In this document: positions 1 to 9,283 of the stretch, in pieces
How the letters are laid out: each line of letters begins with the position of its first letter
Numbering within the stretch: the stretch's first letter is position 1
Assembly (NCBI GenBank): GCA_945882615.1
Contig: CAMCWK010000018.1
Span: forward strand, 1-58,949
Source of the DNA: Rhizobium sp. Q54
Lineage (GTDB): Bacteria; Pseudomonadota; Alphaproteobacteria; Micropepsales; Micropepsaceae
DNA length: 58,949 bases
Direction of reading: 5' to 3'
Made by a program: the position numbers and the translations under genes
The notes under the pieces: generated by a model
Told to the model about the DNA's origin: nothing
Seen by the model: only the letters and a program-made list of their open reading frames with translations
Database searches by the model: none

Positions 1-442
1 GCCCGATCACCAGCGCCAGACTCATGACCTGCCCGCGTAGGATCTGGTAGAGATAGGACTCCTTGCGCGGCGCCTTCCAGATCACATTCAGCGCGTCCTC
101 GATCTCGGTGAAAAATCCGGAAGCCATCACCACCAATGTGGTGATGCCGATCAGGCTGGCGGCGAGCGTGTGTTCGCTGCCGCGCACATGCAGGATGGCC
201 AACTGCACGATGTCCGCGCTTTCCGGACTCATGATTCGGCGCAACTGATAGTGTACAGCACCGCTGGCGGCGTCCTGGCCCAGCCCCAGGGCGGCGATGG
301 CCGTGGCTATGAACAGCACCGGCGCGATGGCGGTAACGGCGTAAAAGGCGATCGCGGCCCCACGCGTCAGCGCATGATCGTCGACAAAGGCTTGCAGCCC
401 TTCCTTTAACAAGACCCAGGGACTGATGCGCGGCCCGCTCAC
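1..442 (-). CDS. YihY/BrkB family inner-membrane protein (partial, 3' end outside window)
   Basis: The reverse strand reads as an open frame from a GTG at 442-440 to the window edge, giving about 147 residues without a stop. It begins VSGPRISPWVLLKEG and continues through a DDHALTRGAAIAFYA segment, the usual N-terminal signature of the YihY/virulence factor BrkB family of multi-pass membrane proteins. Hydrophobic segments follow (AVTAIAPVLFIATAIAALG; SLIGITTLVVMASGFF), then a WKAPRKESY-like stretch that is also typical. The family was once called ribonuclease BN, but that assignment is obsolete and its role is unclear. It is divergent from the AsmA gene across a 135-bp gap. The GTG start is inferred because no ATG precedes the conserved block. 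Confidence 0.8.
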   Translation of the reverse strand, partial: MSGPRISPWVLLKEGLQAFVDDHALTRGAAIAFYAVTAIAPVLFIATAIAALGLGQDAASGAVHYQLRRIMSPESADIVQLAILHVRGSEHTLAASLIGITTLVVMASGFFTEIEDALNVIWKAPRKESYLYQILRGQVMSLALVIG

Positions 443-577
443 GACTCGATATCCCCGACTGGTTCCTATGGTTCCCAACGTAGCAGATTGTCGGAAAGTT
501 TCATTTCGTAGGGAACCCCTTATCGCGCCTCAGGCGTTAGGCAACAGGCAAGCCGCAACCTAAGCGATTGATTTGCC

Positions 578-2605
578 ATGTCCGTTAGCACGCCGTCGCG
601 CAAAGTCAGGCTCAAATCCGCCCTGGAGGGGGCACGTCACCGGGCTATGTCAGATTTCCGCGATTTCCGCTTCACCTGGAACGGATTCTTCAAATGGGGC
701 GGAATCACCCTGCTGGCCTTCCTGGTCGCGGTGATCGTCACGCTCTATTTCCTGGACTGGAATCAGATGCGGGGGCCGATCAGCCGATACCTCTCGGAGC
801 GCAGCGGACGGGAGGTGCGGATTGACGGCAATTTAGGGGTCAAGCTGTTTACGTTTCAGCCCGTCATTGAGGTGGGCGGTCTCTATGTCGGCAACCCGTC
901 CTGGGTCCGCCAGAAGCAGGCCGCGAAGGTAACCCATGCGCGGGTCGAACTGCGCCTGCTGCCGCTGCTGTTCGGCAACCTGATTTTGCCGCTGGTACAA
1001 TTCGACCAGCCGGAGCTGCTGGTGGTGCGTGATGCTTCGGGCCGCACCAACTGGGATAGCGGCGGCGTTAATCCCAACAGCTCCTGGCATCTGCCACCCA
1101 TCAGGCGTTTCTTGGTGAGCAACGGCCAGGTGGTGATCGAGGATGCGGTGCGACATGTGCGCTTCACCGGCACCGTCGCCTCGGAAGAGACCCGCGATGG
1201 CGGCCGCGATGCCTTCAGCCTGACCGGCAGCGGCACCTTGAACAAAAGCAAATTCCTGGCCGATGTGAAGGGCGGGCCTCTGATCAATGTGGATGCCAGC
1301 AAACCCTATCCCTTCACCGCCGATGTCCGGGCGGGGGAAACCCATGCTGTCGTCAGTGGCTCCATCACCCGGCCTTTTCACCTCGACCGTTTCAACGCCA
1401 ACATCACTGTCAGCGGGCCCAACCTCTCCGAACTTTATTTCCTGACCGGGCTGGTGCTGCCTCGCACGCCGACCTATCGCCTGAACCTGGCGGTGGTGCG
1501 CGAAGGCGAGTTCTACCGCCTCGATGAGATAAAAGGGGTGCTGGGCTCGACCGACATTGCCGGCAATCTGACGGTGGACGCCACGGGCGAGATTCCGGCC
1601 CTGGGCGGCAAGGTCGCCTCGCGGCTGCTGCACTTCGAGGATCTGGGCGCGGTGATCGGCGCCGGCAAGAGCGCGCCCGTCCAGACCAAATATCTGCTGC
1701 CCGAAACCGTGTTGCACACCGAGCGGCTTCGTCAGACCAATGCCGAAGTGGACTACAGCGCCAGCGCCATCCGGTCGCGGGACTTTCCGCTTACCAGCCT
1801 CAACACCCATATCAGCCTGCAGGGTGGTGTGCTGAACCTCAACCCGCTGGCTTTCGGCTTCAATCAGGGCAAGTTGTCTGGTTCGCTCAAGATTGATGCC
1901 CGTAAAGCCGTGCCTGTGACCTCGGTGGATGCCCGCATCACAGATGTGCGGGCCGAGAATTTCATCAAAGGGACCGACAAGCCGATCCAGGGCCTGCTGG
2001 AGGCTCGCATGATGCTGACCGGCACCGGAAATTCGGTCCATGCCGCCGCTTCCACTGCCGATGGCACGCTTACCGCCGTGGTGCCTTCGGGCGGCATGCG
2101 TCACAGCCTGGCGGAATGGACGGGGATCGATGTGCTGACCGCCCTGAGCCTTAATCTCAGCGGCGACACTTCCAATACCCGGTTGCGCTGCGCGGTGGCC
2201 TCATTCGGCGCGAAGAACGGGGTGCTGACCTCACAGCGATTCATCATCGACACAGATCCGGTGCGGATCGAAGGCGGCGGGACCATCAACCTGCGAGACG
2301 AGACGATGGATTTGCGGCTGCAGGGCCAACCCAAGAATTTCCAGCTGGTGCGGCTGCGCGCGCCCATCACCGTGACGGGTTCGTTGGGCAACCCGGTGTT
2401 GGGGGTGGACGCCGGCAAGGCGATGACGCAGGGCGGCCTGGCCGCGGCGCTGAGCTTCCTGTCGCCCCTGGCCTCGATATTCGCCTTCATCGATCCGGGC
2501 CTGGCCAAGGATGCCAATTGCGGCCCGCTGCTCGCCGATGCCAAGGCCAAGGGCAATCCGGTGAAGTCATCGGCGGTGCGCAACGCCGCGACTCCCCGTA
2601 ATTAG
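578..2605 (+). CDS. AsmA family protein
   Basis: 675 residues. A cytoplasmic N-terminus is followed by one membrane anchor at about residues 41-58, then a long beta-rich periplasmic region. The first block after the anchor (SGREVRIDGNLGVKLFTFQP, then the HARVELRLLPLL type sequence) matches the AsmA N-terminal pattern. The last 120 residues contain the AsmA C-terminal pattern (MDLRLQGQPK, then APITVTGSLGNPVLG). Such proteins are thought to act in outer-membrane assembly or inter-membrane lipid transport; the exact substrate is not readable here. The start at 578 lacks a clear Shine-Dalgarno, and an in-frame ATG at 647 (MSDFRDF) is an alternative that keeps the anchor. The gene stands alone between a divergent yihY-like gene and the lemA unit. 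Confidence 0.85.
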   Translation: MSVSTPSRKVRLKSALEGARHRAMSDFRDFRFTWNGFFKWGGITLLAFLVAVIVTLYFLDWNQMRGPISRYLSERSGREVRIDGNLGVKLFTFQPVIEVGGLYVGNPSWVRQKQAAKVTHARVELRLLPLLFGNLILPLVQFDQPELLVVRDASGRTNWDSGGVNPNSSWHLPPIRRFLVSNGQVVIEDAVRHVRFTGTVASEETRDGGRDAFSLTGSGTLNKSKFLADVKGGPLINVDASKPYPFTADVRAGETHAVVSGSITRPFHLDRFNANITVSGPNLSELYFLTGLVLPRTPTYRLNLAVVREGEFYRLDEIKGVLGSTDIAGNLTVDATGEIPALGGKVASRLLHFEDLGAVIGAGKSAPVQTKYLLPETVLHTERLRQTNAEVDYSASAIRSRDFPLTSLNTHISLQGGVLNLNPLAFGFNQGKLSGSLKIDARKAVPVTSVDARITDVRAENFIKGTDKPIQGLLEARMMLTGTGNSVHAAASTADGTLTAVVPSGGMRHSLAEWTGIDVLTALSLNLSGDTSNTRLRCAVASFGAKNGVLTSQRFIIDTDPVRIEGGGTINLRDETMDLRLQGQPKNFQLVRLRAPITVTGSLGNPVLGVDAGKAMTQGGLAAALSFLSPLASIFAFIDPGLAKDANCGPLLADAKAKGNPVKSSAVRNAATPRN

Positions 2606-2706
2606 CCGCCGGCCGAAATCAAGTGCCCAGCCGTCCAATTTAACCCTTGCGGTTCGGCGGGCTTGGCCCATCTTTCGGCGCGGGTATTCGCCCTTAAGGA
2701 GCGCTT

Positions 2707-3363
2707 ATGACGATTTTCAGACACGTGCCGAAGCTTCTGGCTGCCATCGGTGTGGCTTTTGCGCTGGCGGGCTGCGGCGTCAACAATATTCCCACCAAGG
2801 ATCAGGCCGTGAAAGCCGCCTGGGCCAACGTGCAGGGCACCTATCAGCGCCGGAGCGACCTCATCCCCAACCTGGTCGCCACCGTCCAGGGCTTTGCCGC
2901 GCAGGAAAAATCCGTGCTGATCGCGGTGACTGAGGCGCGCGCCAATGCGACGCGGGTCAACATCGATGCTTCCTCGATTACCGACCCGGCCGCCTTTGAA
3001 CGCTTCCGGCAGGCGCAGGACCAGCTGTCGGGCGTGCTGGGCCGGTTGATGATGATCACCGAAAAGTACCCCGACCTGAAATCCAACCAGAACTTCCTGG
3101 CGCTGCAGTCGCAGCTGGAGGGCACCGAAAACCGCATCGAGATCGCGCGCCGCGATTACAATGCGGCGGTGCAGGATTATAACACCGAGCTGGTGACCAT
3201 TCCCGGCTCGCTCTGGGCGGCGACCTTCTATCGCACCTACAAACAGGCGACGCCATTTGCCGCTTCGGCCGCGGCACAGACTGCGCCGGTGGTCAGCTTC
3301 CCCGGCACGACCAGCACCGCGCCGGCGCCTGCGCCCGAAGCGGCCCAGCCCGGCACGCCGTAA
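2707..3363 (+). CDS. LemA family lipoprotein
   Basis: 218 residues. The N-terminus is a lipoprotein signal with lipobox LAGC, giving Cys23 as the lipidated residue. The body has the LemA hallmarks: the YQRRSDLIPNLVATVQGFA helix, then ITEKYPDLKSNQNFLALQSQ and ENRIEIARRDYNAAVQDYN, forming a long alpha-helical bundle. It ends in an Ala/Pro-rich tail. A good Shine-Dalgarno (AAGGAG) precedes the ATG. LemA proteins are membrane-anchored and of unknown biochemical function. They frequently sit beside TPM-domain proteins, and here two TPM genes follow directly (6-bp gap to the first), so the three probably form one transcript. Confidence 0.92.
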   Translation: MTIFRHVPKLLAAIGVAFALAGCGVNNIPTKDQAVKAAWANVQGTYQRRSDLIPNLVATVQGFAAQEKSVLIAVTEARANATRVNIDASSITDPAAFERFRQAQDQLSGVLGRLMMITEKYPDLKSNQNFLALQSQLEGTENRIEIARRDYNAAVQDYNTELVTIPGSLWAATFYRTYKQATPFAASAAAQTAPVVSFPGTTSTAPAPAPEAAQPGTP

Positions 3364-3369
3364 CGACCG

Positions 3370-4110
3370 ATGCGGGTTCTCGCCGCTCTTCTTGCGCTTT
3401 TTTGCCTGATCGCTCCCGCCGCGGCGGCGCCGGCATTTCCGGCGCTGACCGGGCGGGTGGTGGACGGAGCGGACATCCTGTCGCCTGCCACGGAGGGTCA
3501 GCTCACCCAGAAGCTGGCGGCGCTGGAAGCCAAGACCTCGCGCCAGCTGGTGGTGGTGACGTTGCCGTCGCTGCAGGGTTATGAGATTTCCGACTATGGC
3601 TATCAGCTGGGCCGTCACTGGGGCATCGGCCAGAAGAAGCTGAACAACGGCGTGCTGTTCATCATCGCGCCCAACGAACGCGCCACCCGCATCGAAGTCG
3701 GTTATGGGCTGGAGCCTATCCTGACCGACGCACTGTCCTCGGTGATCATCCAGGGTCAGGTGCTGCCGCACTTCCGCAAGAATGATTTCGATGGCGGCAT
3801 AAGCGCCGGCGCCGATGCGCTGATTGAGCAATTGTCGCTGGAGCGTTCGGAAGCCGAGGCGCGCGCCGCGGCGGCCGCGCAGCAGGATGGCAGCGGGGAC
3901 GGAATGCCGGACTGGCTGCCGATGGTGTTGATGCTGGGCATCTTCGCCTACATGTTCTACCACTCCTGGGCGCATCCCGGACGGCGCGGTGGCGGCGGCG
4001 GTCCCTATTATGGCGGCGGCGGCTGGTCTGGTGGTGGACGATCCGGTGGCGGCGGATTCAGCGGTGGCGGCGGCGGCTTTGGCGGCGGCGGCGCATCGGG
4101 ACGGTGGTGA
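3370..4110 (+). CDS. TPM domain protein, YgcG-like, with glycine-rich tail
   Basis: 246 residues. A cleavable signal peptide (residues 1-20, ending AAAA) is followed by a TPM domain at about 26-150 with the typical [20 protein letters not shown] opening, the [12 protein letters not shown] strand and the [15 protein letters not shown] block. A membrane segment lies at about 185-200, then an extremely glycine-rich tail from residue 206 to the end (GGGG/SGGG/FGGG repeats, closing ASGRW). This architecture matches YgcG-type proteins coupled to LemA. TPM domains have been reported as phosphatase-like or as complex-assembly factors; the function here is unproven. The stop is 7 bp before the start of the next TPM gene. 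Confidence 0.9.
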   Translation: MRVLAALLALFCLIAPAAAAPAFPALTGRVVDGADILSPATEGQLTQKLAALEAKTSRQLVVVTLPSLQGYEISDYGYQLGRHWGIGQKKLNNGVLFIIAPNERATRIEVGYGLEPILTDALSSVIIQGQVLPHFRKNDFDGGISAGADALIEQLSLERSEAEARAAAAAQQDGSGDGMPDWLPMVLMLGIFAYMFYHSWAHPGRRGGGGGPYYGGGGWSGGGRSGGGGFSGGGGGFGGGGASGRW

Positions 4111-4117
4111 GGGAGTA

Positions 4118-4801
4118 ATGCTGACAACATCCGATCAGGCCCGTATCGCGGCAGCCATCGCGGAAGCCGAGAGCAAAACCTCGGGCGAGATATTCTGTGT
4201 GCTCGCGCGGCAGGTTTCGCGTTACCGGGAAGTGCCGCTGCTCTGGGCGGCGCTGGCGGCGTTTATCGCCCCTCCGATCCTGGTGCTGGCCTTCCTGCAG
4301 CGGCTGGCGCTGGCCAGCATTTTTTCGAGCTGGACGGAGGAATCGGCCCGCGCCATGGAAGGGTTGATTTTGCGCGGCACGACCACCTACGCCATCGTGC
4401 AGCTGGGCGTGTTTCTTTGTGTCGCCATTATCGTGGCGTTGCCGGGCGTGCGCCGTGCCATGACGCCGCCCGCGCTCAAGCGCTACCGGGTGCGCGAGGC
4501 GGCGCGGCGCCATTTCGCCTCGGCGGGCGCGCGGCTGTCCAAGGACGAGCCGCATGTCCTGATCTTTGCTTCGTTCGATGACCGCAAGGTGGAGCTGGTG
4601 GCCCATGCCAATATTCACCAGATCGTGGGCGAGGGCCCCTGGAACCAGGCGATCGAAGCGGTGACTGACGCCATGTCAGCGGGCAAGCCCGCCGACGGCT
4701 TCATCAAGGCCATCGCGATCTGCGGTGCGGCGCTGGCGCAGCATTTCCCGCCAACGGGCGCACCAAAGAACCGGTTGCCCAACACCATTCTTGAGACCTA
4801 A
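4118..4801 (+). CDS. TPM domain protein with two membrane segments
   Basis: 227 residues from the ATG at 4118, chosen because a GGGAG ribosome site lies just upstream and the frame before it only reads the glycine-rich tail of the previous gene out of phase. It opens with [22 protein letters not shown], the amphipathic start of a TPM domain. Two hydrophobic segments at about 41-60 and 90-109 interrupt the fold, followed by [36 protein letters not shown], the second half of the domain. It lacks a signal peptide, unlike its neighbour. LemA, secreted TPM and membrane TPM in tandem is a recurrent arrangement and suggests one envelope complex. Confidence 0.85.
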   Translation: MLTTSDQARIAAAIAEAESKTSGEIFCVLARQVSRYREVPLLWAALAAFIAPPILVLAFLQRLALASIFSSWTEESARAMEGLILRGTTTYAIVQLGVFLCVAIIVALPGVRRAMTPPALKRYRVREAARRHFASAGARLSKDEPHVLIFASFDDRKVELVAHANIHQIVGEGPWNQAIEAVTDAMSAGKPADGFIKAIAICGAALAQHFPPTGAPKNRLPNTILET

Positions 4802-4829
4802 GCTCCCGCGCAAATCACGGGGAACGCTC

Positions 4830-5834
4830 ATGACCATGCTGAAATATGCCATCCCGGCGCTTTGTTTGTTGGCGGCGCCTGCCTTTGCACAAGACCCCAA
4901 AAAGGTGGACACGATGCGGGTCGAGCGCCTCGATCCGGCGCTGGATGCGGTAATCACGCCCGGCACCCGGGTGGGACGCGTGGCGGGGGGCTTTGGCTTT
5001 GTCGAAGGTCCGGTGTGGAAGAGCGGCCGGCTTTATTTCTCGGATGTGACCGACAATGTTATTCGCGCCCTGGACCGCATGGGCAATGTGGTGGTGGTGC
5101 TGAAGGCCTCCGGCGGCCTGACCAACCCGCCCAAGGGCTCCAATTCCGGCTCCAACGGCCTGGTCACCGACAAGGATGGCACCATCCTGGTCACCCGCAT
5201 GGGCATCGGCACCATCGAGCGGTTGGACGAGAGGGGCAACATCAAGCCGTTCCTGTCGAAATATGACGGCAAGCGGCTCAACAGCCCCAATGACCTGGTG
5301 TTCGCGCGCGACGGTGCGCTGTGGTTCACCGATCCGTCCTTTGGCCTGCCCAAGATGGACGCCGACCCCAAGAAGGAAATCAAGTTCAACGGCGTCTATC
5401 GCTATGTCGGCGGCAAGCTGACGGCGATGATCACCGATATGACCCAGCCCAACGGCTTGGGCTTCTCGCCCGATGGCAAGACCTTCTATGTCGCCAACTC
5501 GATGCCGGACGCCTATCTGCGCGCCTATGATGTGGGCGCGGACGGCAAGCTGTCCAACATGCGGGTCTTCTATCGCTGGCCGAAGAATAGCGGCGCCGGT
5601 GTGCCGGACGGGCTGAAAGTGGACAGCCTCGGCAACATCTGGGCGACCGGCGCGGGCGGGGTTTCCATCCTGTCGCCCAAAGGCAAGCTGATCGGCAAGA
5701 TCGTGGTGCCCGAGGTGGTCGCTAACTTGGCCTTCGCCGATGACGGCAAGACAGTCTATCTCACCGCCACGAGCAGCGTCTATCAGCTCGGCACCAAGGT
5801 GCCGGGACAACTGCCACTATACCATCGCCGATAA
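4830..5834 (+). CDS. SMP-30/gluconolactonase-like exported beta-propeller protein
   Basis: 334 residues from the ATG at 4830, which is preceded by a GGGGAA stretch and followed directly by a signal peptide (residues 1-20, cleavage after AFA). The mature part is an SMP-30/gluconolactonase/LRE-like six-bladed propeller. GFVEGPVW around residue 60 carries the conserved acidic metal ligand, NSPNDLVFARDGALWFTDP supplies the Asn/Asp ligands, and QPNGLGFSPDGK and PDGLKVDSLGNIWATG supply the later blades. Family members hydrolyse sugar lactones using a divalent metal; the substrate here is not evident. It is co-directional with the TPM genes (28-bp gap) but functionally unrelated, and convergent with the cupin gene 9 bp downstream. 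Confidence 0.9.
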   Translation: MTMLKYAIPALCLLAAPAFAQDPKKVDTMRVERLDPALDAVITPGTRVGRVAGGFGFVEGPVWKSGRLYFSDVTDNVIRALDRMGNVVVVLKASGGLTNPPKGSNSGSNGLVTDKDGTILVTRMGIGTIERLDERGNIKPFLSKYDGKRLNSPNDLVFARDGALWFTDPSFGLPKMDADPKKEIKFNGVYRYVGGKLTAMITDMTQPNGLGFSPDGKTFYVANSMPDAYLRAYDVGADGKLSNMRVFYRWPKNSGAGVPDGLKVDSLGNIWATGAGGVSILSPKGKLIGKIVVPEVVANLAFADDGKTVYLTATSSVYQLGTKVPGQLPLYHRR

Positions 5835-5843
5835 GGACGGCTG

Positions 5844-6710
5844 TTACTGCGCGTTGGCCGCGACAGCCATGAAGGCCTTTTTGGTCTCCATGTCCTTGGC
5901 GACGCCGATGATCATCAGCTCCAGCGGCGCGGTGCCGCCCTTGAAGCTTTTGCTCTGGCCGATATCCACCGGAATGGCGTCGCCTTTCTTGATGGCCACG
6001 GTTTCGCCGTTCACCGTCACGCTGCCGTCGCCGGAAATGACGTAATAGGATTCGCTCATGTCGGAAGACGTGGTGGAGACGGTGCTACCCCCCGGCGCGA
6101 TCATCACATGGTCGTAATAGGCCCAGGGCGAGAAGAAGATGCTGGGGCCCAGCACCCGGCGGCGGGTGACGCCGGTGCCGGTGGCGGCCGGCTTCAGCAG
6201 CGCCTTGTCCAGCTTCATGGTGACGAATTGCGGAATGGCATCCTTGGGCGCGCCCACCCGGTCATCGCCCAGGTCGAAGGCGTCATAGACCTTTGAAGTG
6301 CCCACATTGATGTTCATCCACTCCACCGGCTTGTCGGTGGCGTTATAGATGCCGTGTGAGGCGCCCATCCGGTTGGGCGCGCCGGCCGGGCCCTTCAGGG
6401 TCGAGGTGCGACCGTTCATCGTGAACTCGGCTTCGCCGTCCAGGATGACGAACATCTCCTCGCAGTGATTGTGGAAATGCTGGCCGATGCCGCCGCCCGG
6501 CAGAAGTACGCCGCGGTGCAGGAAGATGAAATTGGTCGAGAGCGTCTTGGCATCCATCAATCCGGCATAACGCATGGAGCCAGCGCCCTTGTGTACCGAG
6601 GTGAGGAGGCGGGTCTTGTCGGGATCGTGATGGGTGATCCGGGAGGCCAGCTGGGCCTGGGCGGCGGTGCTGGCCAGAAGCAGGGCGGTCAGGATTGCAA
6701 GGCGTTTCAT
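5844..6710 (-). CDS. Exported bicupin protein
   Basis: 288 residues. A signal peptide (1-19, ending AQA) precedes two cupin barrels. The first has an intact metal motif: GGGIGQHFHNHCEEMFVILDG gives His78, His80 and a Glu at 84/85, followed by a later histidine in GASHGIYN. The second barrel (PGGSTVSTTSSDMSESYYVISGDGSVTVNG) keeps the fold but lacks the histidines, so probably binds no metal. The start codon overlaps the stop of the upstream MFS gene by 4 bp, so the two are translationally coupled. Cupins of this type include dioxygenases, isomerases and lyases; the substrate is unknown. It is presumably periplasmic, acting on something related to the transporter's cargo. Confidence 0.85.
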   Translation of the reverse strand: MKRLAILTALLLASTAAQAQLASRITHHDPDKTRLLTSVHKGAGSMRYAGLMDAKTLSTNFIFLHRGVLLPGGGIGQHFHNHCEEMFVILDGEAEFTMNGRTSTLKGPAGAPNRMGASHGIYNATDKPVEWMNINVGTSKVYDAFDLGDDRVGAPKDAIPQFVTMKLDKALLKPAATGTGVTRRRVLGPSIFFSPWAYYDHVMIAPGGSTVSTTSSDMSESYYVISGDGSVTVNGETVAIKKGDAIPVDIGQSKSFKGGTAPLELMIIGVAKDMETKKAFMAVAANAQ

Positions 6711-7963
6711 CGGGCAGGTTCCTCCTCGAAGGGTTTTTCAGGATGCATCAGAAATGCTGTCATGGCGCCCAGCGCGAGCAGGGCCATGGACATCAGGAAG
6801 GGCAGGTACCAGTTGCCGGTGACGTCGATCACATAACCGGCCACCAGCGGCGAGACGATGGCGGCCAAGGCCGATCCGCTGTTCATCAGCCCGGCGGCGG
6901 TGCCGGCATAGCGCGGCGCGATATCCATCGGCACGGCCCACATCGGCCCGATCACCAGTTCGGCAAAGAAGAAGCCGCCCGACAGGCACAGCGCCACGAT
7001 GACGGGATCGCGGACATACAGGATCGGCAGCAACGACAGGAAGGCACCGCAAAAGCCGAATACGGTTACCCCGATGCGCGCGGTGCGGCGATTGCCGGTG
7101 CGCTTCAGGACATAGTCCGACATGACGCCGCCCAGCGTGTCGCCCACCACGCCGGCGAAGAAGACGCCGGAGGCAAAGATCGCCGACTTGCGGATGTCCA
7201 TGTCATAATTGGTTTTGAAGAACAGCGGCAGCCAGTTGAGATAGAGCCACAGCGTCCAGCCGTAACAGAAATAAGTCAGGGTGACCGGCCACATCCGTTT
7301 GACCAGCGGTCCCCATGGCACTTTGGGACGCTCGGCGGAAATCGCCTTGGGCTTGATCTCGTCCAGGTCGGCTTGGGTAATATGCGGATGCTCGCTCGGA
7401 TGGTTGCGGAAATACAGGACCCAGACCAGCACCCAGACCAGGCTCACCGCGCCCAGCACCACGAACGCGCCGCGCCAGGTGAAGGCCGCCATCAGCAGCG
7501 CGATCAGCGGCGGGGTGATGGCATTGCCCAGCCTTGCGAAGGCATGGGTGATGCCCTGCGCAAAGCCGCGTCTGGCCGAGGACGTCCAGTTCTGCATGGC
7601 GCGAGTGGCGGTGGGGAAGGTGGCGCCTTCGCCGATGCCCACCAGCACGCGCACCAGGAACAGCGTCACCAGTCCGTTGACAAAGCCGGTCAGCATGGTG
7701 GCCAGGGCCCAGACCATGCCGCACCAGAACAGCGTCTTGCGGGCGCCGAAGCGATCGCCCACCCAGCCGCCGAACACCTGAAAGATCAGATAGGGATAGG
7801 CGAAGGCCGAGAAGATCAGGCCCAGCTGGGTATTGCTGAAGCCGAACTCGCTCTGGATCTCGCTGGCGGCGGTGGAGATGTTGACCCGGTCGACATAGGT
7901 GATGAAGTACATCAGGCACAACAGCCCAAGCACGATGTTCGGCACGCAGAACAGGCGCTTCAT
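6707..7963 (-). CDS. MFS transporter, anion:cation symporter (ACS) type
   Basis: 418 residues with about 12 membrane segments. The N-terminal FITYVDRVNISTA and the loop GGWVGDRFGARKT (the MFS motif between helices 2 and 3) are characteristic of the ACS family, which carries organic anions such as hexuronates, glucarate, phthalate or tartrate. The segment GIGEGATFPTATRAMQNW is the ACS helix-4 signature. The central cytoplasmic loop (FRNHPSEHPHITQADLDEI) is also typical. It is the middle gene of a three-gene unit: a 40-bp gap from the aminotransferase upstream and a 4-bp overlap with the cupin downstream. The likely substrate is a small carboxylic or sugar acid handled by the neighbouring enzymes. 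Confidence 0.92.
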   Translation of the reverse strand: MKRLFCVPNIVLGLLCLMYFITYVDRVNISTAASEIQSEFGFSNTQLGLIFSAFAYPYLIFQVFGGWVGDRFGARKTLFWCGMVWALATMLTGFVNGLVTLFLVRVLVGIGEGATFPTATRAMQNWTSSARRGFAQGITHAFARLGNAITPPLIALLMAAFTWRGAFVVLGAVSLVWVLVWVLYFRNHPSEHPHITQADLDEIKPKAISAERPKVPWGPLVKRMWPVTLTYFCYGWTLWLYLNWLPLFFKTNYDMDIRKSAIFASGVFFAGVVGDTLGGVMSDYVLKRTGNRRTARIGVTVFGFCGAFLSLLPILYVRDPVIVALCLSGGFFFAELVIGPMWAVPMDIAPRYAGTAAGLMNSGSALAAIVSPLVAGYVIDVTGNWYLPFLMSMALLALGAMTAFLMHPEKPFEEEPAR

Positions 7964-8003
7964 CCCAACCCCTATTATCCGCGCCGGCCCGCGCGTTATG
8001 CGT

Positions 8004-9188
8004 CTAGGCCGACAGGCGCAGTTTTTCGTTTCCGTCCGTGAAGCTCGCCATGGCGGCAGCGACGCCGCCCGCCTTGTGCGGCACGCCCGCCAGCTTGAAC
8101 GACATTTCGGTGGCGCACAGCGCCGCCATAAGCGTCAGTTCGTTGCAGTCGCCCAGGTGACCGATGCGGAACACCTTGCCCGCCACTTTGCCCAGGCCCG
8201 CGCCATAGGAGATATTGAAATTCTCCAGCGCCACTTTCCGGAAATTGTCGGCGTCGTGGCCCGCGGGCATCAGGATGCCGGTCAGGATGGGCGAATAGAG
8301 TTTGGGATCGACGCACAGCACTTCCAGGCCCCAGCCCTTCACCGCCGCGCGGCAGGCCGCCGCCAGGCGCTGGTGGCGAGCGAAGACATTGTCCAGGCCT
8401 TCCTCGTTCAGCATCGCAATGGCTTCGCGCAGGCCATAAAGAAGGGTGCTGGCGGGCGTGTAGGGAAAGAAGCCCTTGGCGTTGAAGGCGATCATCTCCT
8501 GCCAGTCCCAATAGGAACGTGGCAGCGTGTTGGTCTTGGACGCGGCAATGGCGCGGTCGGACACGGCGGTGAAAGAAAGCCCCGGCGGCAGCATCAGCCC
8601 CTTTTGCGAACCGGACACGATCACGTCGGCATTCCAGGCCTCGCGCGTCACCGGCGTCGAGCCCAGCGAGGAAATCGTGTCCACCATCAGCATGGCGGGA
8701 TGCTTGGCGCCGTCCATCGCCTTGCGCACGGCGGCGATATCGGAAAGGCAGCCGGTGGAGGTCTCGTTATGCACCACCATCACGGCGGCGATGGTGTGCG
8801 CCTTGTCTTCGGCCAGCCTGGATTCGATGGCGGCGGCGTCCACGCCATGGCGCCAGTCGCCGGGGAGAAAATCGACTTCGATGCCCCAGCGTGCCGCAAG
8901 CTTCTGCCACAGGGTGGCGAACTGGCCGGTCTCGGCCATCAGCACACGATCGCCGGGCGACAGCGTGTTGACGATGGCGGCTTCCCAGGCGCCGGTGCCC
9001 GAGGCGGGATAGATGATCACCGGGCCGGTTGTGCCGAACAGCGGCTTGATGTTTTCCAGCACTTCATGGCCCAGCGCCTGGAATGCCGGACCGCGATGGT
9101 CGATCACCTGGCGGTCGATGGCGCGCTGAATGCGTTCCGGCACCGGGCTGGGGCCGGGGATTTGCAGAAAATGCGTTCCGTGGGTCAT
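8004..9188 (-). CDS. PLP-dependent aminotransferase of the alanine/serine-glyoxylate type
   Basis: 394 residues, class V aminotransferase fold. The N-terminus FLQIPGPSPVPERIQRAIDR and DHRGPAF, the substrate-loop YPASGTGAWEAAIVN and the Schiff-base lysine Lys196 in VSGSQKGLMLPPG all match the alanine-glyoxylate, serine-glyoxylate and ureidoglycine-glyoxylate aminotransferase group. Asp170 (MLMVDTISS) is the pyridine-nitrogen ligand. These enzymes transfer an amino group between glyoxylate and Ala, Ser or related donors; donor identity cannot be read from sequence. It is the first gene of the leftward unit with the MFS transporter and bicupin, and is divergent from a large FAD/Fe-S 2-hydroxyacid dehydrogenase, which suggests a shared glycolate/glyoxylate or hydroxyacid pathway. 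Confidence 0.88.
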   Translation of the reverse strand: MTHGTHFLQIPGPSPVPERIQRAIDRQVIDHRGPAFQALGHEVLENIKPLFGTTGPVIIYPASGTGAWEAAIVNTLSPGDRVLMAETGQFATLWQKLAARWGIEVDFLPGDWRHGVDAAAIESRLAEDKAHTIAAVMVVHNETSTGCLSDIAAVRKAMDGAKHPAMLMVDTISSLGSTPVTREAWNADVIVSGSQKGLMLPPGLSFTAVSDRAIAASKTNTLPRSYWDWQEMIAFNAKGFFPYTPASTLLYGLREAIAMLNEEGLDNVFARHQRLAAACRAAVKGWGLEVLCVDPKLYSPILTGILMPAGHDADNFRKVALENFNISYGAGLGKVAGKVFRIGHLGDCNELTLMAALCATEMSFKLAGVPHKAGGVAAAMASFTDGNEKLRLSA

Positions 9189-9283
9189 GTCGTTCCTTGC
9201 GGCAGGCCATTATATTTGCATTGCTTTTAGCCCGGAACCGGCAAAAAGTCCGAACAAAATCGAACCAGGGACGCTCCTTAATC
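9189..9283. promoter_or_regulatory. Divergent intergenic region between aminotransferase and FAD/Fe-S oxidase
   Basis: This 95-bp gap must carry both divergent promoters. It contains an AT-rich patch (CATTATATTTGCATTG, about 9209-9224) and a 10-bp-phased direct repeat CGAAC-N5-CGAAC at 9251-9255 and 9261-9265, which could be a regulator site. No regulator gene is adjacent. Confidence 0.35.

Noticed and set aside
4010..4110. Tandem DNA repeat at the end of the TPM gene
   Set aside because: The GGC-rich stretch simply encodes the glycine-rich tail typical of YgcG-like proteins.
5844..9188. Purine degradation (ureidoglycine) pathway: bicupin as ureidoglycine aminohydrolase, aminotransferase as ureidoglycine-glyoxylate type
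   Set aside because: The bicupin has a signal peptide and does not show AllE-like motifs, and no other purine-degradation gene is near.
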